Assembly: GCA_029747015.1 (NCBI GenBank)
Contig: JAKOGI010000027.1
Location: 1,272,001-1,336,000, forward strand
Reading direction: 5' to 3'
Source of the DNA: Carnegiea gigantea
Taxonomy: Eukaryota > Streptophyta > Magnoliopsida > Caryophyllales > Cactaceae
DNA length: 64,000 nucleotides
In this document: in pieces, positions 21,735 to 35,061 of the stretch
Layout of the letters: every line of letters begins with the position of its first letter
Numbering within the stretch: position 1 is the stretch's first letter
Made by a program: the position numbers and the translations under genes
Notes under the pieces: model-generated
Databases searched by the model: none
Seen by the model: the letters and a program-made list of their open reading frames with translations, nothing else
Told to the model about the DNA's origin: nothing

Positions 21735-22250
21735 AAACATGGATGATGCCTCTCGTGGTAACCCTGAACTAGGAGAAGGAGGAGGGGTCTTGAGGGATCT
21801 TTATGGGAATTGGGTGCATGGTTTCTCAAGGGGTTGGCATCTGCATTTCTGTGAAGGCTGAATTGTTAGGCCTTTTGCATGGGCTTAAGCTAGCTTGGGA
21901 GTTAGGCGTGAGGAAGCTTAGGGTTCAGATGGACTCAGAGATTATTGTTAATCAAGTTAGAATCCGAGTTTGCCATGGCCAGCCGCACTTCTTTTTGATC
22001 AAGGAGTGCCAAAAACTCTTGCAAAATCCAAGATGGATTGTCTCCCTCGGGCATGGTTTTAGGGAGGCGAACCAAGTTACCGATCACCTCGCAAATTTAG
22101 TTGTTAACCAAACTTCTCCTCTTGTTGTTTTTGATTTGCCACTGAATTTGGTAAGGCCTTTGTTAGCTAATGATATTAGTGGTGTAGCTTGGCCACGTTT
22201 CATACGCGAGTAATAAAAAAGCCCCTCATTTGCACCAAAAAAAAAAAAAT
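21735..22250 (+). mobile_element. 5'-truncated L1-type LINE tail with RNase H domain
   Basis: From about 21739 the frame reads like the plant non-LTR RNase H-like domain (RVT_3): GNPELGEGGGVLRD and HGFSRG, then in a shifted frame VGICISVKAELLGLLHGL, MDSEIIVNQV and HGFREANQVTDHLAN (to a stop at 22213). One frameshift lies near 21830. The 3' end is an A-tract (about 22238-22250) after a short UTR, as expected of target-primed insertion. RT and endonuclease are absent. The 5' border is approximate. Confidence 0.75.
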
Positions 22251-24720
22251 TGAATATGATTAACTGAGATCTAGATATCTTGGAGTGGAGAAGCTTATGT
22301 TAAAAGACTGATTATCAAAAGTTTTAGCTGAAAGTTGAAGACCCATAAATGAGTTTTATACACTCTACCACATCTTCTTACACGAATATCTTTTGAATTT
22401 GAAATATAAATATTACAAAGACCCCTCCTCACATTACGCGATAATTATCACGGGGTTACAAAGATTTGAATATGAGACATCTCACTTAAAAAGGTTGTGA
22501 TACCATATTCAAAGATTAACTCAATCAAATATTTACACTACTGATTAAATATTCAAAATAGATTTTATACTCTAACAATTTCATATGATCTTTAAAAACA
22601 CATGCTCTAATAAAATGGTCTATTCTTGATAAGATGTAAACTACAAATCACATTGGTATAGGCAAACTTTTGGAGCAAAACTAGATCGAAGAGATGAATA
22701 CCGAGTAATTAATTCTATTAATGGGCAGACCCAAAGCACAATGGTGTTGTCTTATAACAATTATGACTCTCTTATGCAATAATTAATAATAATAATAAGG
22801 AATAATGTGATGGACAACATTGGACACCACCAATGGGTGTCTTTTCTCCATCACTCGTAACGGTATAAAATTTAACAATACTGACATGTCAGGCCTTATG
22901 TATAACAAGTAAAAAATTACCCTGAACTTCTTGAATTTCAAATTATTCATAATTTAAATAAAATATCTTGTATTGATAGGATATTTGGTTATGAACTTTT
23001 ATTAAATTTGAATTAACTTGATTGTTTTTTTTTAAGGAAAAAACTAATCAAGTCGTGATAACTAATCATGTATATGTGCATATATTTGGATTTTAAAGTT
23101 GCAACATAAGTCGATATTAAATGTTGTATTTATAAGTTTTTTTCTATTTCTTTTATGAAGAAGCTTTATAAATGGTGCTTAATTTGGTTAGTATTGTAGT
23201 TATGTGATGATAATGGAGGAATTCTATAGTTGATCTAGTGATCAAATCATTATTTTTTACTGTTATTTTAAGGAAAACATTGAATTATGCCATGATTTGT
23301 AGAATTTTAAGCGAACACTGACATAGAAAATATGTATAAGTATATTTAGAAATTAGAACTTAACATAAGCACATACATAACATGGGTCTTAAAACCAGTA
23401 TATAGTAAAATCTTCTCAAACTATCTTATATTTCAAACCAAAGGATCTGCATATGAAAATAACTTATTGAATTTTTCGAACAATTATTGACTACGCTAGT
23501 ATTAATGATATATCTAAAAATCATAAATATTGTCTTTCTGTGGATAGAGGTGCTCGTAGAGTAAGGTTGCCTACATTTACATTTTTCATATCCCGCAAAA
23601 GTGAGACCTATATTGAAAGTAGTACTAGTTGTTGTTGTATCTAAAAATCACAAATAAGAGATTCAAATGTGAAGAATATAATTCAAATGTGTGCATAAAT
23701 TAGCTTTACTAATAAAATCTTTAAGAATTGTTATAAGATATCTGAATTCGGCTCATACTTACATTTCACTTCACACACACAAAACAAAAACCCTCACATT
23801 AGAAAGAAGATAAATTTACCATATTGTCTATTGTATGTCTAATCTTGGAGTTTCTTACCTTCCGATTGTTGATGATATATACAATAACTTAATTGCGAAA
23901 TTATACTTTTACATAGACAGTATTCATGAGTGAGATACATGCATGCCTCCAAAAGAAAGGCTGATGACTTAGCCAATCATGTAGATACACGTAACTATGA
24001 TTAACAGAGAGAGCACAGATGATTTCCTCTTAAGCTATTTGCCTTTACAAATCATCGGTTCACAAAATCAAGCTTTTCATCATCACTCTTAATTTTTCTA
24101 TCTCTCCCACTTCATAATTTTCCATTTCCAAACTTTGAAAATGGTGATTAAAAAAAAAAGAAGTTTGAAAATGGAAATATATAACTAAATGGCTGTAATC
24201 CATTTTTCTAGCATAATGTGATCTAGAGACATATTATTTATCAGTACAAAATATTTCATATAACTTCATATACAACGTAACTTTAAATAATTGATCATTT
24301 TATTTATATGGTTCTAGTTAATCTAACCTAATTAACTTAAGGTATCAGCCTATAAATTAATTGTTGTGATCTTAAGCCACTCATACATCCTCCTAAACTC
24401 AATAAAGCTGCTCTAACTTGATGGCCTACTTAACCTAGAAAATAACAAATTAGATTGCACTCATAGTTGAGAGTCAAATTGCACCATATTGAATTGGCAT
24501 GACAAAAAACAAATCCTAACTTAATTATCAAATTTGTGTGTCAATCATAACTACATTTTTGAAAAGATTTATTGAACAAAGTAACATTATAGGCTCATGC
24601 ATACAAATACACATGAAGTAAACCCAAATAATTTGATTCTACCTCAATCCACATTAATTTTTCACCAGTGCTTTGTGATTTAATTGAAATAGATCAAAGT
24701 TATGCCATTTTTTTTTCTTA
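22251..24720. other. AT-rich intergenic DNA
   Basis: No gene supported. A small inverted repeat (GGACACC / GGTGTC) lies at about 22823-22841. Confidence 0.35.
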
Positions 24721-24721
24721 T

Positions 24722-24930
24722 TGTAAGCACTTATCATAAGTATTTCACACATTTTAGTATAATTTAACGCAATTCAACATAATTCAGTATTGTTAAGTGC
24801 TTATTGAGAATACATAGTTATATTTTCCTGTAATGATTCAATATATTTCAGTGTGTATCAATATGATTCAGCATATTTCAGCAATAAGTACCAATAAGTA
24901 CTCTAATAAGTCAAAAAGAACATGCCCTTA
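24722..24930. mobile_element. MITE-like repeat, ATTCAG-rich family, copy 2
   Basis: Repeated ATTCAACATA, ATTCAGTA, ATTCAGCA and TTTCAGCA units lie between AAGCACTTAT-type and AATAAGTACT-type inverted ends, followed by AAAAAGAACATGC. It is related to 12095-12340 and 48255-48375. Confidence 0.45.
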
Positions 24931-25429
24931 AGTAACCTATTTATGAAGCTGAAATCATAAATTTCTAATCAGTCCCTTTTTTTTCCACATAAAATTCAAC
25001 TACCATCTTTTATATGTAAACAATGATACATAGCTGCAAAATTAGCATATTCTTCAATTTTTTTTGAAGGAAGTAGATAAATTTAAGCACACAATTTAAA
25101 AATAATCAAAATTTACTCTTTCTTATAGAAATTAAACAATCATTAAATACAAATTCCCATTCGTTTTCTAAGAACTTGGAAGCAAGCTAGATTTGAACCA
25201 AATAAAACGGTGGCGGTAAAATTGAATGGAGCAGAGGGAATGACTATTTTTTTGTTTTTTTTTTGGGTTTCCTCCGTAGAAAAGGAGAAATGTGAAGAGA
25301 ATAATAATAATGAGATGGGAGAAGGAAAGACCAAAAGAAAGGACAGAAAGTGCAACGTCAGACCCTCAGTGATGAGAGAGAAACCTATCCAGTAGGCCCC
25401 ACTCTCACAAGACAGAGTATGCAGAGGTA

Positions 25430-25486
25430 GACACCCCCCCAAAAAAGAAAAAAGAAAAAAGAAAAAAGAAAAAAGAAAAAAAAAGG
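25430..25486 (+). repeat. (AAAAAAG)n purine repeat
   Basis: Successive A6G units after a C8 run, immediately upstream of the CT-rich leader of the IDD gene. It is a poly(dA)-rich tract and may exclude nucleosomes at the promoter; that role is inferred. Confidence 0.85.
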
Positions 25487-25616
25487 GTGAGTGGTAGACT
25501 TCACAAGAAGAGGAATCCGCCTTCAATTCCCCCTTCTCATCCTCATCTCTCTCTCTCTCTTGTGGTTGCCGTTTTGTCTATCTTTTATAAGCATCAAATT
25601 AATATCCAAAACCAAG

Positions 25617-25847
25617 GTCAGTCCACTTCTTGTTTATTTTTGTTTCATCTTCTTCCTTTTCTTTCTTCTGCCTAGCTAGCTTCACCATCTCATACCAAAC
25701 AAAATTCATTCAATATGTATACAATCTTATATGTGCCTTTTCATGTTTATTAATTTCGTCTCATTATATTCAATGAATAAAAACACAAAAGCTAGCAATC
25801 AAAACGCCATGATTTTCCTCACTAGGGTTTGTGGATTAATTCTGCAG
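25617..25847 (+). other. Probable 5' UTR intron of the IDD gene
   Basis: CAAG|GTCAGT at 25613-25622 is a good donor and TTCTGCAG|A ending at 25847 a good acceptor, with T-rich sequence between. The leader upstream carries a (CT)n tract (about 25545-25560), common in plant 5' UTRs. Leader introns are common in this family, but only cDNA would prove it. Confidence 0.4.
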
Positions 25848-25932
25848 ATCTCAGCTACAAATTAATCAGCTAGTAATTGATTCATATCACTTTTTGATAT
25901 TTGGTCATGGTTTTAGCATTATAGAAGAAGAG

Positions 25933-27668
25933 ATGATGATGATGAATAATAAAGGGTTGGGATTGATGGACGAGAGCATGAGCATGTCTAATTTAACATC
26001 TACTCTCTCTGGTGAAACAAGCATTTCTTCCAACACCAACCCCACCGCCGCCGCCGCCGCCACAGCCACTGCTGCCGCCACCTTGTTATACCCACAGCAA
26101 CCCTCCTCCTCCTTCGCCTCCCCTAACCAAGCTCATCATCCGCCGCCTCAACCTCCCCAGCCGCCACCTCCTAAGAAGAAGCGCAGCCTCCCTGGTAACC
26201 CTGGTATGTTTGTATGTATATGTATACATATGTATGTATATTATCATCTAGCCTGTTTATCGAGGTCTTAAGTGGACCTCAGATATGATAATTATTTAAG
26301 AGAAAATTGGGGTTCGTTTAGCATAGCTTCATTTTTATTTATGTGTTTGTTTCGAGTAGACAAATTATTTCTTAAAAGAATCCTTATTTTGCAGACCCGG
26401 ATGCGGAGGTGATGGCTTTATCACCAAAGAGTCTACTGGCGACAAATAGGTTTATATGCGAAATCTGCAACAAGGGGTTCCAAAGGGACCAAAATCTACA
26501 GTTGCATCGCAGGGGGCATAACCTTCCATGGAAGCTTAAGCAGAGGGCGAATAAGGACCAGATTAGGAAGAAGGTGTACGTGTGCCCTGAACCAACTTGT
26601 GTGCACCATGACCCAGCTCGAGCCCTCGGAGATTTGACTGGGATCAAGAAGCATTACTGCAGGAAGCATGGTGAGAAGAAGTGGAAGTGTGATAAGTGCT
26701 CTAAGAAGTATGCGGTTCAGTCTGACTGGAAGGCTCATTCTAAGATTTGTGGCACTAGGGAGTATCGCTGTGATTGTGGTACTCTTTTTTCTAGGTAAAT
26801 AACCCCACATTCTACTCATTTCTCATATCAAATTTTGGTGGTTGATCAAGTAATTAATCATATCATAATGCCCGTGTCAGATTAAATTCAGTTAATCATT
26901 CGAGATATATGCACTTCGTTGACCATTTTGATCCAATGTGACAATCAGCTGTTCACAGTCAGTTCTTAGTGATCATCTAATGTGTTAGACAATTTTTATA
27001 CTGCTATAATATGATGTTACGAAACAATTTTAACCAACAATTTAAAATGATAATTAAAGAATTATGGAATATTTTATTATATATTTTAACAAAATGCACA
27101 GAATGATATAGATCGATTGATGATCAGTTTAACAATTATCTTTATTTTTTTTCCCCTTCTTCTCAAATGATATCAGAGCCAACTTCAAATGTAGTTTCAT
27201 GTTTTCAAAATTTCTCGTTTTCCATGAAAGAAAGTGGTGTTTTGAATTTTGAGGTAAATGGGGTCAAGCACATAATGTGCCCGTGAGTATGTCTGTGTGT
27301 GATGAGAGAGAGAAAGGGGGGAAAAAAGGCAAGTGGGAGGTGGGCAATGAGAAACTGTTGTTAGATTTTAGCAGCTATAGCTGGACTCCTGCTAAAAGTG
27401 CTGGGCATGAAGATCATGTATATGTCTCATTAATGGCTCGTTCATTTTGTCATCCCATAGGGAAACGAAAGAAATAATTATAGTTCTATAGCATTAATTC
27501 CAGAGAGATGAGAGAATCGAAAAGTACTGGATGAGTGTGTACAAAAATAATCACCATATATACCAGAGTGGTACGATTTCAACTGCATTGGTGCTATAAC
27601 TTCACATAATTATTCTTTTGGTTTTACTTGTTTGTTGTTTTTGATCTTTTTTTTACTTTCTTTTTTTG

Positions 27669-27739
<71 letters not shown>

Positions 27740-28824
27740 GGAGCTGGAGTTTAGGTATGTTTTGTAATTTTTTAATGTTTTTGTTGGGGAGCAGGAGGGA
27801 CAGCTTCATCACTCATAGAGCCTTCTGTGATGCATTAGCAGAAGAGAGTGCAAGAGCCATTAACCCTCTCACTCTTCCATCTCTACCCCAAGCTGTGGTG
27901 GCGGCAGTAGGTGGCAGTTCCACTACATTACCCCATCATCTGTCTCTCCCACCCCACTTATCCTCCCATCATTCCCACCATCAGCTCCTCCATTCCCTCC
28001 CCCTGAAAAGAGAGCAGGTTGACCACCAGCAGCCGAGCAGCTTCAGTATGAGACCAGAGATCCCATCATGGCTAGCCTGTCCCCCACCCCCGCCACCCCA
28101 ACAATCACTCAACCAACAACAGACAGGGGCGGGGGTGGGAGTAGGGCCAGGGCCTCCTCAGGTTGCAGCCTCACAACTAGATCTCCACAACCTTACTTCA
28201 CCATCGTCGTCTCACATTTTCTCCTTTCAGCAATACAACCAAGGGAGCCCTAGCCCTCTAGCTGGAGGACCCACATTATCCTCCAGCTTGTTCCAAGCTC
28301 CGCCGCCACCCCAGATGTCTGCCACTGCCCTTCTGCAGAAGGCAGCAGAGATGGGGGTGACGGTGAGCAATCATCAACAGCAACACCACCACCACCAATT
28401 ATCTCCACACGGTATAATGGAAGGGCATATTGTTTCGAGCGGAGGCATCGGAGGAGGAGAAGAATCATCATCCATGTTGCATGACATGATGATGATGAGC
28501 TCCTTACAATCCACAAATGGATTCGACGGCTCAGGGTTTGGAGTATTTCAACATCATCATCATCATCATCAAGGCATGCAAGAAGCAAAGGCCCAGCTCG
28601 ACATTAGCGGAGGCGGCAGTGGCAGTGGCAATCGTGGTGGCAATGGCAGTGGCAATGGTGGTGGCGGTGGTGGAGATGGGTTGACAAGGGATTTCTTAGG
28701 GCTGAGGACATTTACTCACAAGGATTTCCTCAGCATGGCGGGGCTTAACGGCCACATGAACTCTTCCTCTTCACCTTCATTCGATCAACAGCAGCACGAA
28801 CATCAGAGTCAGACCCCTTGGTAA
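25933..28824 (+). CDS. INDETERMINATE DOMAIN (IDD) C2H2 zinc-finger transcription factor
   Basis: The coding exons are 25933-26203, 26395-26794 and 27795-28824, with GT-AG introns of 191 and 1000 bp; joined they give 566 residues without a stop. The start is the first in-frame ATG of an ATG run. Order: Ala/Pro-rich N-terminus, KKKR nuclear signal (81-84), the ID domain with four fingers (C112/C115/H128/H132; C154/C159/H177/H182; C189/C192/H205/C209; C216/C218/H231/C235), His/Gln/Gly-rich C-terminal half, then the two conserved IDD motifs MSATALLQKAAEMG (398-411) and TRDFLGL (521-527). IDD proteins bind DNA in the nucleus and work with GRAS proteins such as DELLA, SHR and SCR. The finger sequence looks closest to the IDD7/IDD11/JACKDAW type, but the subgroup is not settled. 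All zinc ligands are present, so it looks functional. Confidence 0.95.
27657..27737 (+). repeat. Poly(T) tract in IDD intron 2
   Basis: Almost pure T for about 75 bases, interrupted by GGG and GG, just upstream of the exon 3 acceptor. It may act as an oversized pyrimidine tract. Its length is prone to sequencing and replication slippage. Confidence 0.9.
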
Positions 28825-31210
28825 GGATTTTTACATCTTCATGGGCCAGCTTTCGGCCTTTTTTTTTTTTGGTTCGTCTCTTCAACACTCTTCCCCCCCC
28901 ACCCCCAATGCATGCTTATACTGGCTCTTCAGCCTTTTCTTTTTTTTTTTGTTGGTGGGGCCCCACATCATGAAGATAGTGTTCGATCTACAGTTTCCAG
29001 TTTCCACTGTTGTAACCTTTGTAATTCACCATGTTCTACGCCTTCCAATTAAACCAAAAAAAGAAAAAGAATAGAATTTCTAAATTAATTTTGTTTTGTG
29101 CCCTTTTTGGACTTTTGTGAACTTTTGTGGAATCCTGAACATGAAAGCAAATGATAATGCTTATTCATTTTCTTCACCCCGAAACTTTTTCCCCACCAAT
29201 GCCAAAATTATTGGTGCACTCATGTCCCAAATTAAAGTATCATAACATTCATATGATTGTTTCAAAATTATCTTACATGGTATATATTTAGTGACCAAAT
29301 TGACAAATGGAAAAAAAAAAAAAAACAAGGGTTACCATAATTTTATATCCATATATAGTGATATATCCGATATTGTGGTATAAATTATTAAAAATATCAA
29401 TGACTATTACGTCATTGTGATATCAAATACTCATATATAAATTAATTTAAATGTGAAAATTTTAATTGTCATATTAATACTTACATTTTTACATTAATAT
29501 TTTTACTTCCTTTTATTTTGAAAAATAATTATAAATAAAACTCTTTGTACAAATTTTATAAGTTGTACATGCCTATAAATTATTCGATGGGAGAGTTACT
29601 TTAAATATTTTCAGATGTGTAATTTTACCTTTTATGAATAACTCTAGTGCTTTTCCATGTAGAGCAAATAACTTCAATTCATATATAGTTTTTCAATGGC
29701 TTTGATGGATTAATTATTAATTAAGTTCCACAATCTCATTATATGTGTTCAATAACTCTAGTTCTTTCAATAATTCTAGTTCTTTTCATCTAGACTAAAT
29801 CACTTCATAGTCTTTTCAATGGCTTTGAAGGACTAATTATTAACTTCCGTAATGTTATTATATGTGTTCAAGAAATTATCACAATTAAAAGCTTATGTGA
29901 TGTACTTCAAAATTTAGAAATATATTTGTTGTATACTTACATGCCCTCCAATGTGAACACACTTTTTGTTAATTGAATTATGAATACTACAAATGTTTCG
30001 CTTGTATATAGGGCCGAAATTGCTGAGATTCCAGCTAGAAAATTCGAAAATAGATTTATTATAGACCCCTATACATCAATCAAGCAAATGCGTTCTATAT
30101 TTGAATCATCAACATTGTAATGTCCTATTTACTTTTATATCATGTACAATAAATTTGATATTGAGATTGTTCAAATTCAAATTCAAGAAGTCTCAATTGT
30201 CTACAAAAAGGTTCTAACATTATTTTTAAAAATCATTTCAAGCAAAAATTTTAAATCAATAGTCAAGCATTTATGAGTAAGTTAATTATATTGTATAGTA
30301 GATATTGTAACATTGTGACTATGGAAAAAATTTACAAAGTAGATTTCTTTCGTATACGAATATATAAAAGATTTTAGAGGTTGAAAACTTGGGTGTGACA
30401 AAGTGATACGATTCAACTTACCATCATGAATTTTCTTTTTTTTTTTTTAAATTTTGCAATGTGCGAACAACATCCTTTGTCTAAAAGTTGTAAATTGGGA
30501 TTAAAAAGAGTGGATGTGAAGTGATCATAGTGATTTAATGCCACCATGCATCTTATGATGGAAATTGGAAAATCATGTCACCTTGGGATCAACAAAAAGG
30601 CATTGATATGTATAAAGTCATGTGTGAATCATCATAATCATAATAATTGCAAAAGCTCTAAAGAGCAATTTTACATGCACTAGTGTTAGTGTTTTACCTG
30701 CCTTATGTATAGCTAGGCATCATCTTGTCATTCTAGATGGGTAATAGATCAGATTGGATTGGTTTCGTGTTCCTGTCTCTGTCGAACTTAAATGGGTTGA
30801 GAATTCCTCAATCTAGTTACCCATTTACGCATTTAATATTTCCAACTAATATGTAATTTTCAACTAACTTCGTGTCAATAATCGAATCGGGTCAACTTTG
30901 TCAATCTCTACTTGTCATTATGCATTTTGCAAGCTGCCGTCTCACCCAGATGATACATATAATATGGGAATTGTATGTAAAGTAGATTTCTTGATAAAAA
31001 TTTATCCACTTACAATTGAGATTTAGTGGTAAAGTGCCAGGTTGGGTTTAACCCAGTACTCTTGGTTTGGGTTGTCAAAACCCATCAGACCAACCTCTTA
31101 ATCTACAGGTATTAAGTAATGCGAGCATGTATGATGTACATATAGGGCGGCAAAAAAATTTGTACCCATCTAAAATCTACAAAATCCGCCTCAATGTGTA
31201 TGAATACAGG
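28825..31210. other. 3' flank of the IDD gene and AT-rich intergenic DNA
   Basis: The first about 250 bases are probably 3' UTR (T-rich, with GGGGCCCCAC at 28957-28966). Beyond this no gene is supported. A duplicated pair of blocks, TTCAATAACTCTAGTTCTTT-like and TTTTCAATGGCTTTGA, lies at about 29630-29840. Confidence 0.4.
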
Positions 31211-31214
31211 TGGG

Positions 31215-31600
31215 CACCATAAAAAAAAGTCCAGATAAAGACGAAATCAGCGATGGAAAAAGACTAATCAGCGACGGAATTTTGAATTCAGCAACGGAAT
31301 TGGCGACAGAAAACGGTTGTCAGATTTTCGCTGTCGCTAAGTAAATGGCGACGGAATTTCAAAATTCCGTCATCATTAACGACGGAAACAACAACGATCA
31401 GTGCGACAAACCTTTTTTTGGCGCGAGATAAATTAGCGGAGAAGTCAGCGACGGATGAAATTTCCATCGCTACTAGCAACGGACTTAGCAACGAAATGTC
31501 CATTGCTAATGGCGACAGAAATCAATTCCGTCGCTTCCTTCTCTGCTTTGAAAAAAATTACCATGTTCCGTCGCCGTTTCGTCGCTAAGTTTCTAATTTT
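31215..31600. repeat. CACTA 3' terminus and subterminal repeats
   Basis: It holds repeated CAGCGACGG, GGCGACGGAATTT and TTCCGTCGC units in both orientations. In the family these are the sites bound by the accessory transposase protein. ORFs crossing this block on either strand are by-products of the repeats. Confidence 0.75.
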
Positions 31601-32109
31601 TTTTAGATAACAACGCTTGTTTTTGCTCGTATCCCTTAGTACATATATTTCAATCCCTGTAAGAAATTTACAAGAAGTATTTACTCCATTAACATTAAAT
31701 AGCTTCGAGTATGACTTCATCCGAAACGTTCTCAACAATTCCAAGTCACGCAAAGGTGGAATATCACATCCAAAGCAACACTTCAAACCAAGAGTTTTCA
31801 ATTCACAAAGCACAAGTCCCAAACAAAGTGTATACATATCATAAACCATAAATCCAAACAAATCAGAAGTTGCTAGTAATTGAAAGTAAAGTTATGTTTA
31901 CAGAAGAGAGAGAAGCAAGCGCCAAGGGGAGGGGAATGAAATAAGTACCAAGGGGAGGGGAAGCAAGCAGTAAGAGGTGTACTCCATGAAGAACCAAGTA
32001 GAAGAGCCACCAACTGGAGGAAAACTGCAATCAACTCAATCACCAAGGTGAGGATCATCATCTTCCTCTTCCTCTTCCTCATCCTCATCCTCATCCTCAT
32101 CTTCATTAT

Positions 32110-32762
32110 GTTGGGAATGATGAGTAAATTAAAGGGTGACTGAGATTCCGAGCCAGAAGTTTGTTGTATTTAGAAGAAAGCTTGCAGGCGCTGATCGATG
32201 CTCATCATTTGTTGGCTCAATTGTTGGTTGCTTTAGGTGAGCAATTTGTTGGATTCCTCCAATTGCTTACATTTCTCCATAAGCAATCGCTAACTTTCAG
32301 CTTGTGAAGTTAGCTCACCTCCCAAGTTGGTTACTACACCCTTTAAGTTATTAAACTATTTTTGCGATGGCATATAACTGGTACCTGCTCACAGACATTT
32401 AAGTAAAGTACAGATTAGTATTACAATTAAGTAAACTTATCGTATAACTATGTTCATTGAAATTTTAATATGAAAACTATACCAACTTTTTGAGTGGGAT
32501 TGAAGTAACCGGATTCCCTAATGTTGACACTCTCATCGCCAATGCCATAAATGCGGTCCTTTTTATTCTTGTACGTCTTCACCCACAACTCATTTGGGTT
32601 TGGAAGTGTCTGGTTTGGATCTTGAGAAGTGCTATCCCCGGTCCCATGAGAGTTGATTACATTTTGAAATTCACGTTCAAAGGATTCCTACAATATCACA
32701 ACATACGCAAAAATTTATATATGCTACAGTTAATGAAAGTAAAGTATACTAGTCCATGTTAA
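32110..32762 (-). pseudogene. CACTA Transposase_24 gene, 3' part
   Basis: Read on the minus strand below the inserted LTR element: a segment (about 32700-32480) with ELWVKTYKNKKDRIYGIGDE resembles the region after the Transposase_24 domain. A coiled-coil stretch follows (about 32345-32190; SNQQLSQQMMSIDQRLQ), then the acidic run EDEDEDEDEEEEEEDDD. It continues the gene at 38873-39960, which the LTR element splits. Intervening introns and stops were not resolved. Confidence 0.6.
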
Positions 32763-32839
32763 GCTACTAATAAAGATTGAGAATAGCTAATTGTTTACAT
32801 ATGTTTGTTGTGATTTCTTATCAACCCAAGGGGTATCTT

Positions 32840-35061
32840 TGTTAAGCCAAAAATTATGCATTGTTTTAATAATTATTTTGATTATATTATACATATTATT
32901 TTGTCTAATTTACTTTATTTTATATATATTTTCAGGTTAAGCATTAATAAAATAAAGAGAAGAAGGGAAGACATTGAAATTCAGATTTTACATGCTAAGC
33001 TATCAAATCAGTCCAAAATAATGATTTATAAAAAATATTATTTCCATAATGATTTATTTGGATTGGGGTTACAAGAGTTGAAAAGAAGTTAGAAGACTTG
33101 GGAGAGGAGTCCAAGAGAAAAAAAAATTCTAGTAGCTAAAACCCTACTTTACTCTCCTCATCATCATATACAATCACCACGGCTGCTTGACAGAAAAAGA
33201 ACCCACGGTAGCACTCACTTAACGCCCGCCTTCATCTCCTCAACACCCATGCATCACCTCCACCACGCCACCCTCACATCTCCTCATCGTACTTCATCAT
33301 CATCACCATCTAAACTCCCCACCATCATCGTCAAACGCCTCACCAATATAAAAGTCAAGTAGTATTATCTTATTTCTGTTTTTTGGCTTTACTTTATTTT
33401 ATTTTATTTTATTTTTGTTTAGTTTATTGTTAAACATGGAAGCTTTAGTTAATTATTGTGATTTTATTTTTAATATGAGTGAGTAATTCCTTTGTACTTA
33501 GTATAATATATTTGAAACTATACTAAATTAATTATTTTGAAACAAGTTTCATACTTTATTGTCTAGTTAATTTATATTCATGATTCTATAACGATTAGTA
33601 TTTATTGTTTATGATATTCGTGTTATATTAATTAGAATGTATGCTAGTTAGTTTAATACGAATTCATATGATAGTTTAAAAGGTTTTAATACGTAAACAT
33701 TGTAGTCTTTTAAGCATTAGTATCACCCTAATTAATCATGGATGGTTCAAACCCATATTTTTTAATTATGTAATTGTTATAGATCTTTGTTAAATTAGTT
33801 TGCTGGTAAATTGGTTACAAGGCGTTAGATGATATTTTTCTAATAGGTAATGTTCTAGTTTGATTAAATTCTTATGCTGGTGTAAGAGTTATCAAAACTA
33901 GTAGGGTTTATATTTGAGCTGGACCTAAGTAAACTATAATATAAGAAAAAACGGGGAAGATCCATTTGTGGTTGTCTTCTACAGTCTAACTCATGAATAA
34001 ATCAACTTGTGTGTTAATGATAAATATTAATTTGCATGATGGATGTAGATTATACTGAGTATTTTCATAAATTTGGTATCTCTAATAATTATTTGTTACT
34101 TTTTAGTTAATTTGTTTAGTTTGTCAATTTTTATTCTTCAATTATTAGCTTTAATATAAATTTTGTTTACCCCCCTCCCAAAAGTGTAGTCTTTTAGGAG
34201 TGTCTTGATAATATTAGATCAGTTAGATTTTGATTTTTAGTGTGATTATAATTTTCAGATTTAATTTATATTTTGTTTTGCGGTTTAATTACCGGTTTGT
34301 TAGAAATTAGGCTAAAAATAGTTTCTTCTATGTTTTTTCAAGTTTTAATCCATTCTAGGGTTTATATAGTGTCCTATTCTGCCTCTATTTAATTTCAAAA
34401 TTTTTGAAAATTATTTGACAATTTTTCAGAATTATTTCGTGAATTGGATTTGTGCAGGTTTTTAATTTTTATTTCATGTTTTTTAGGTTTTATTAAGTCC
34501 ATAAAATTATATCCTACAATTTGGGCAATTTTGTTATTTAATTTTGTATTTATATTAATGCAGTTTATTTTTTTCTAATTTTAGATTTTATTTTCTATTT
34601 CATGTTCTGGAGTTAATTTTCTGTTGCAATTTTTCTGAAGTTAATTAATATAATTTTGGAGCTACAAAGTCAGAATATTAATTTGGATTACTTTTTGTAA
34701 TTTTTAATATTAATTTTCTGCTTGTTATTTTCTGTTTAAATTTTCAGTTGAATGTTGTGTTATTATTTCTGTTTTTTCTCAGATTATTTAGGGTAACTAT
34801 TTACTGTTTTATTTTTAGAATTAAATTTAGAATATTTAGGATCAATATTAAGTATTTTTCCAAAATTTTATTTATTAAATTTGATTTATTTTAGAAATAC
34901 AAAAGAGAAGTTATAATAAATTAGAGTAGTAAAATCATTTAGAATTAAACTAGCTTTTTGACATAATCTTTCCTCGTGGATTCGATCCCTACTCCCCTAT
35001 ATTATATCCTTATTTATACCTAGAGTAGTAGTAAATTTGTAACTCTACGATAAGCTATACA
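32840..35061 (+). repeat. 5' LTR (2222 bp) of the Gypsy-type element
   Basis: It starts TGTTAAGCC and ends GCTATACA. The TATA-like box CAATATAAAAG near 33343 is the probable promoter. It aligns along its whole length with 36521-38771, with many substitutions and a few indels, so the insertion is not very recent. Confidence 0.9.

Noticed and set aside
25143..25526. 127-codon minus-strand frame upstream of IDD
   Set aside because: Created by the A-rich/T-rich tracts of the promoter; F/L-rich with no domain.
27168..27182. TGATATCAGAGCCAAC, resembling a Copia primer-binding site, in IDD intron 2
   Set aside because: No LTR end precedes it and no gag follows; probably a chance or very old remnant.
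28250..28588. Antisense frame of 112 codons
   Set aside because: Shadow of the IDD exon 3 coding sequence on the other strand, rich in D, L and S from CAC/ATC repeats.
31020..31110. Possible tRNA-like sequence (GGTAAAGTGCC ... GGTTTGGGTTG)
   Set aside because: No proper B box (GGTTCGANNCC) and no cloverleaf; not called a tRNA or SINE.
31445..31861. 138-codon minus-strand frame
   Set aside because: It runs through the CACTA subterminal repeats, whose period keeps frames open by chance.
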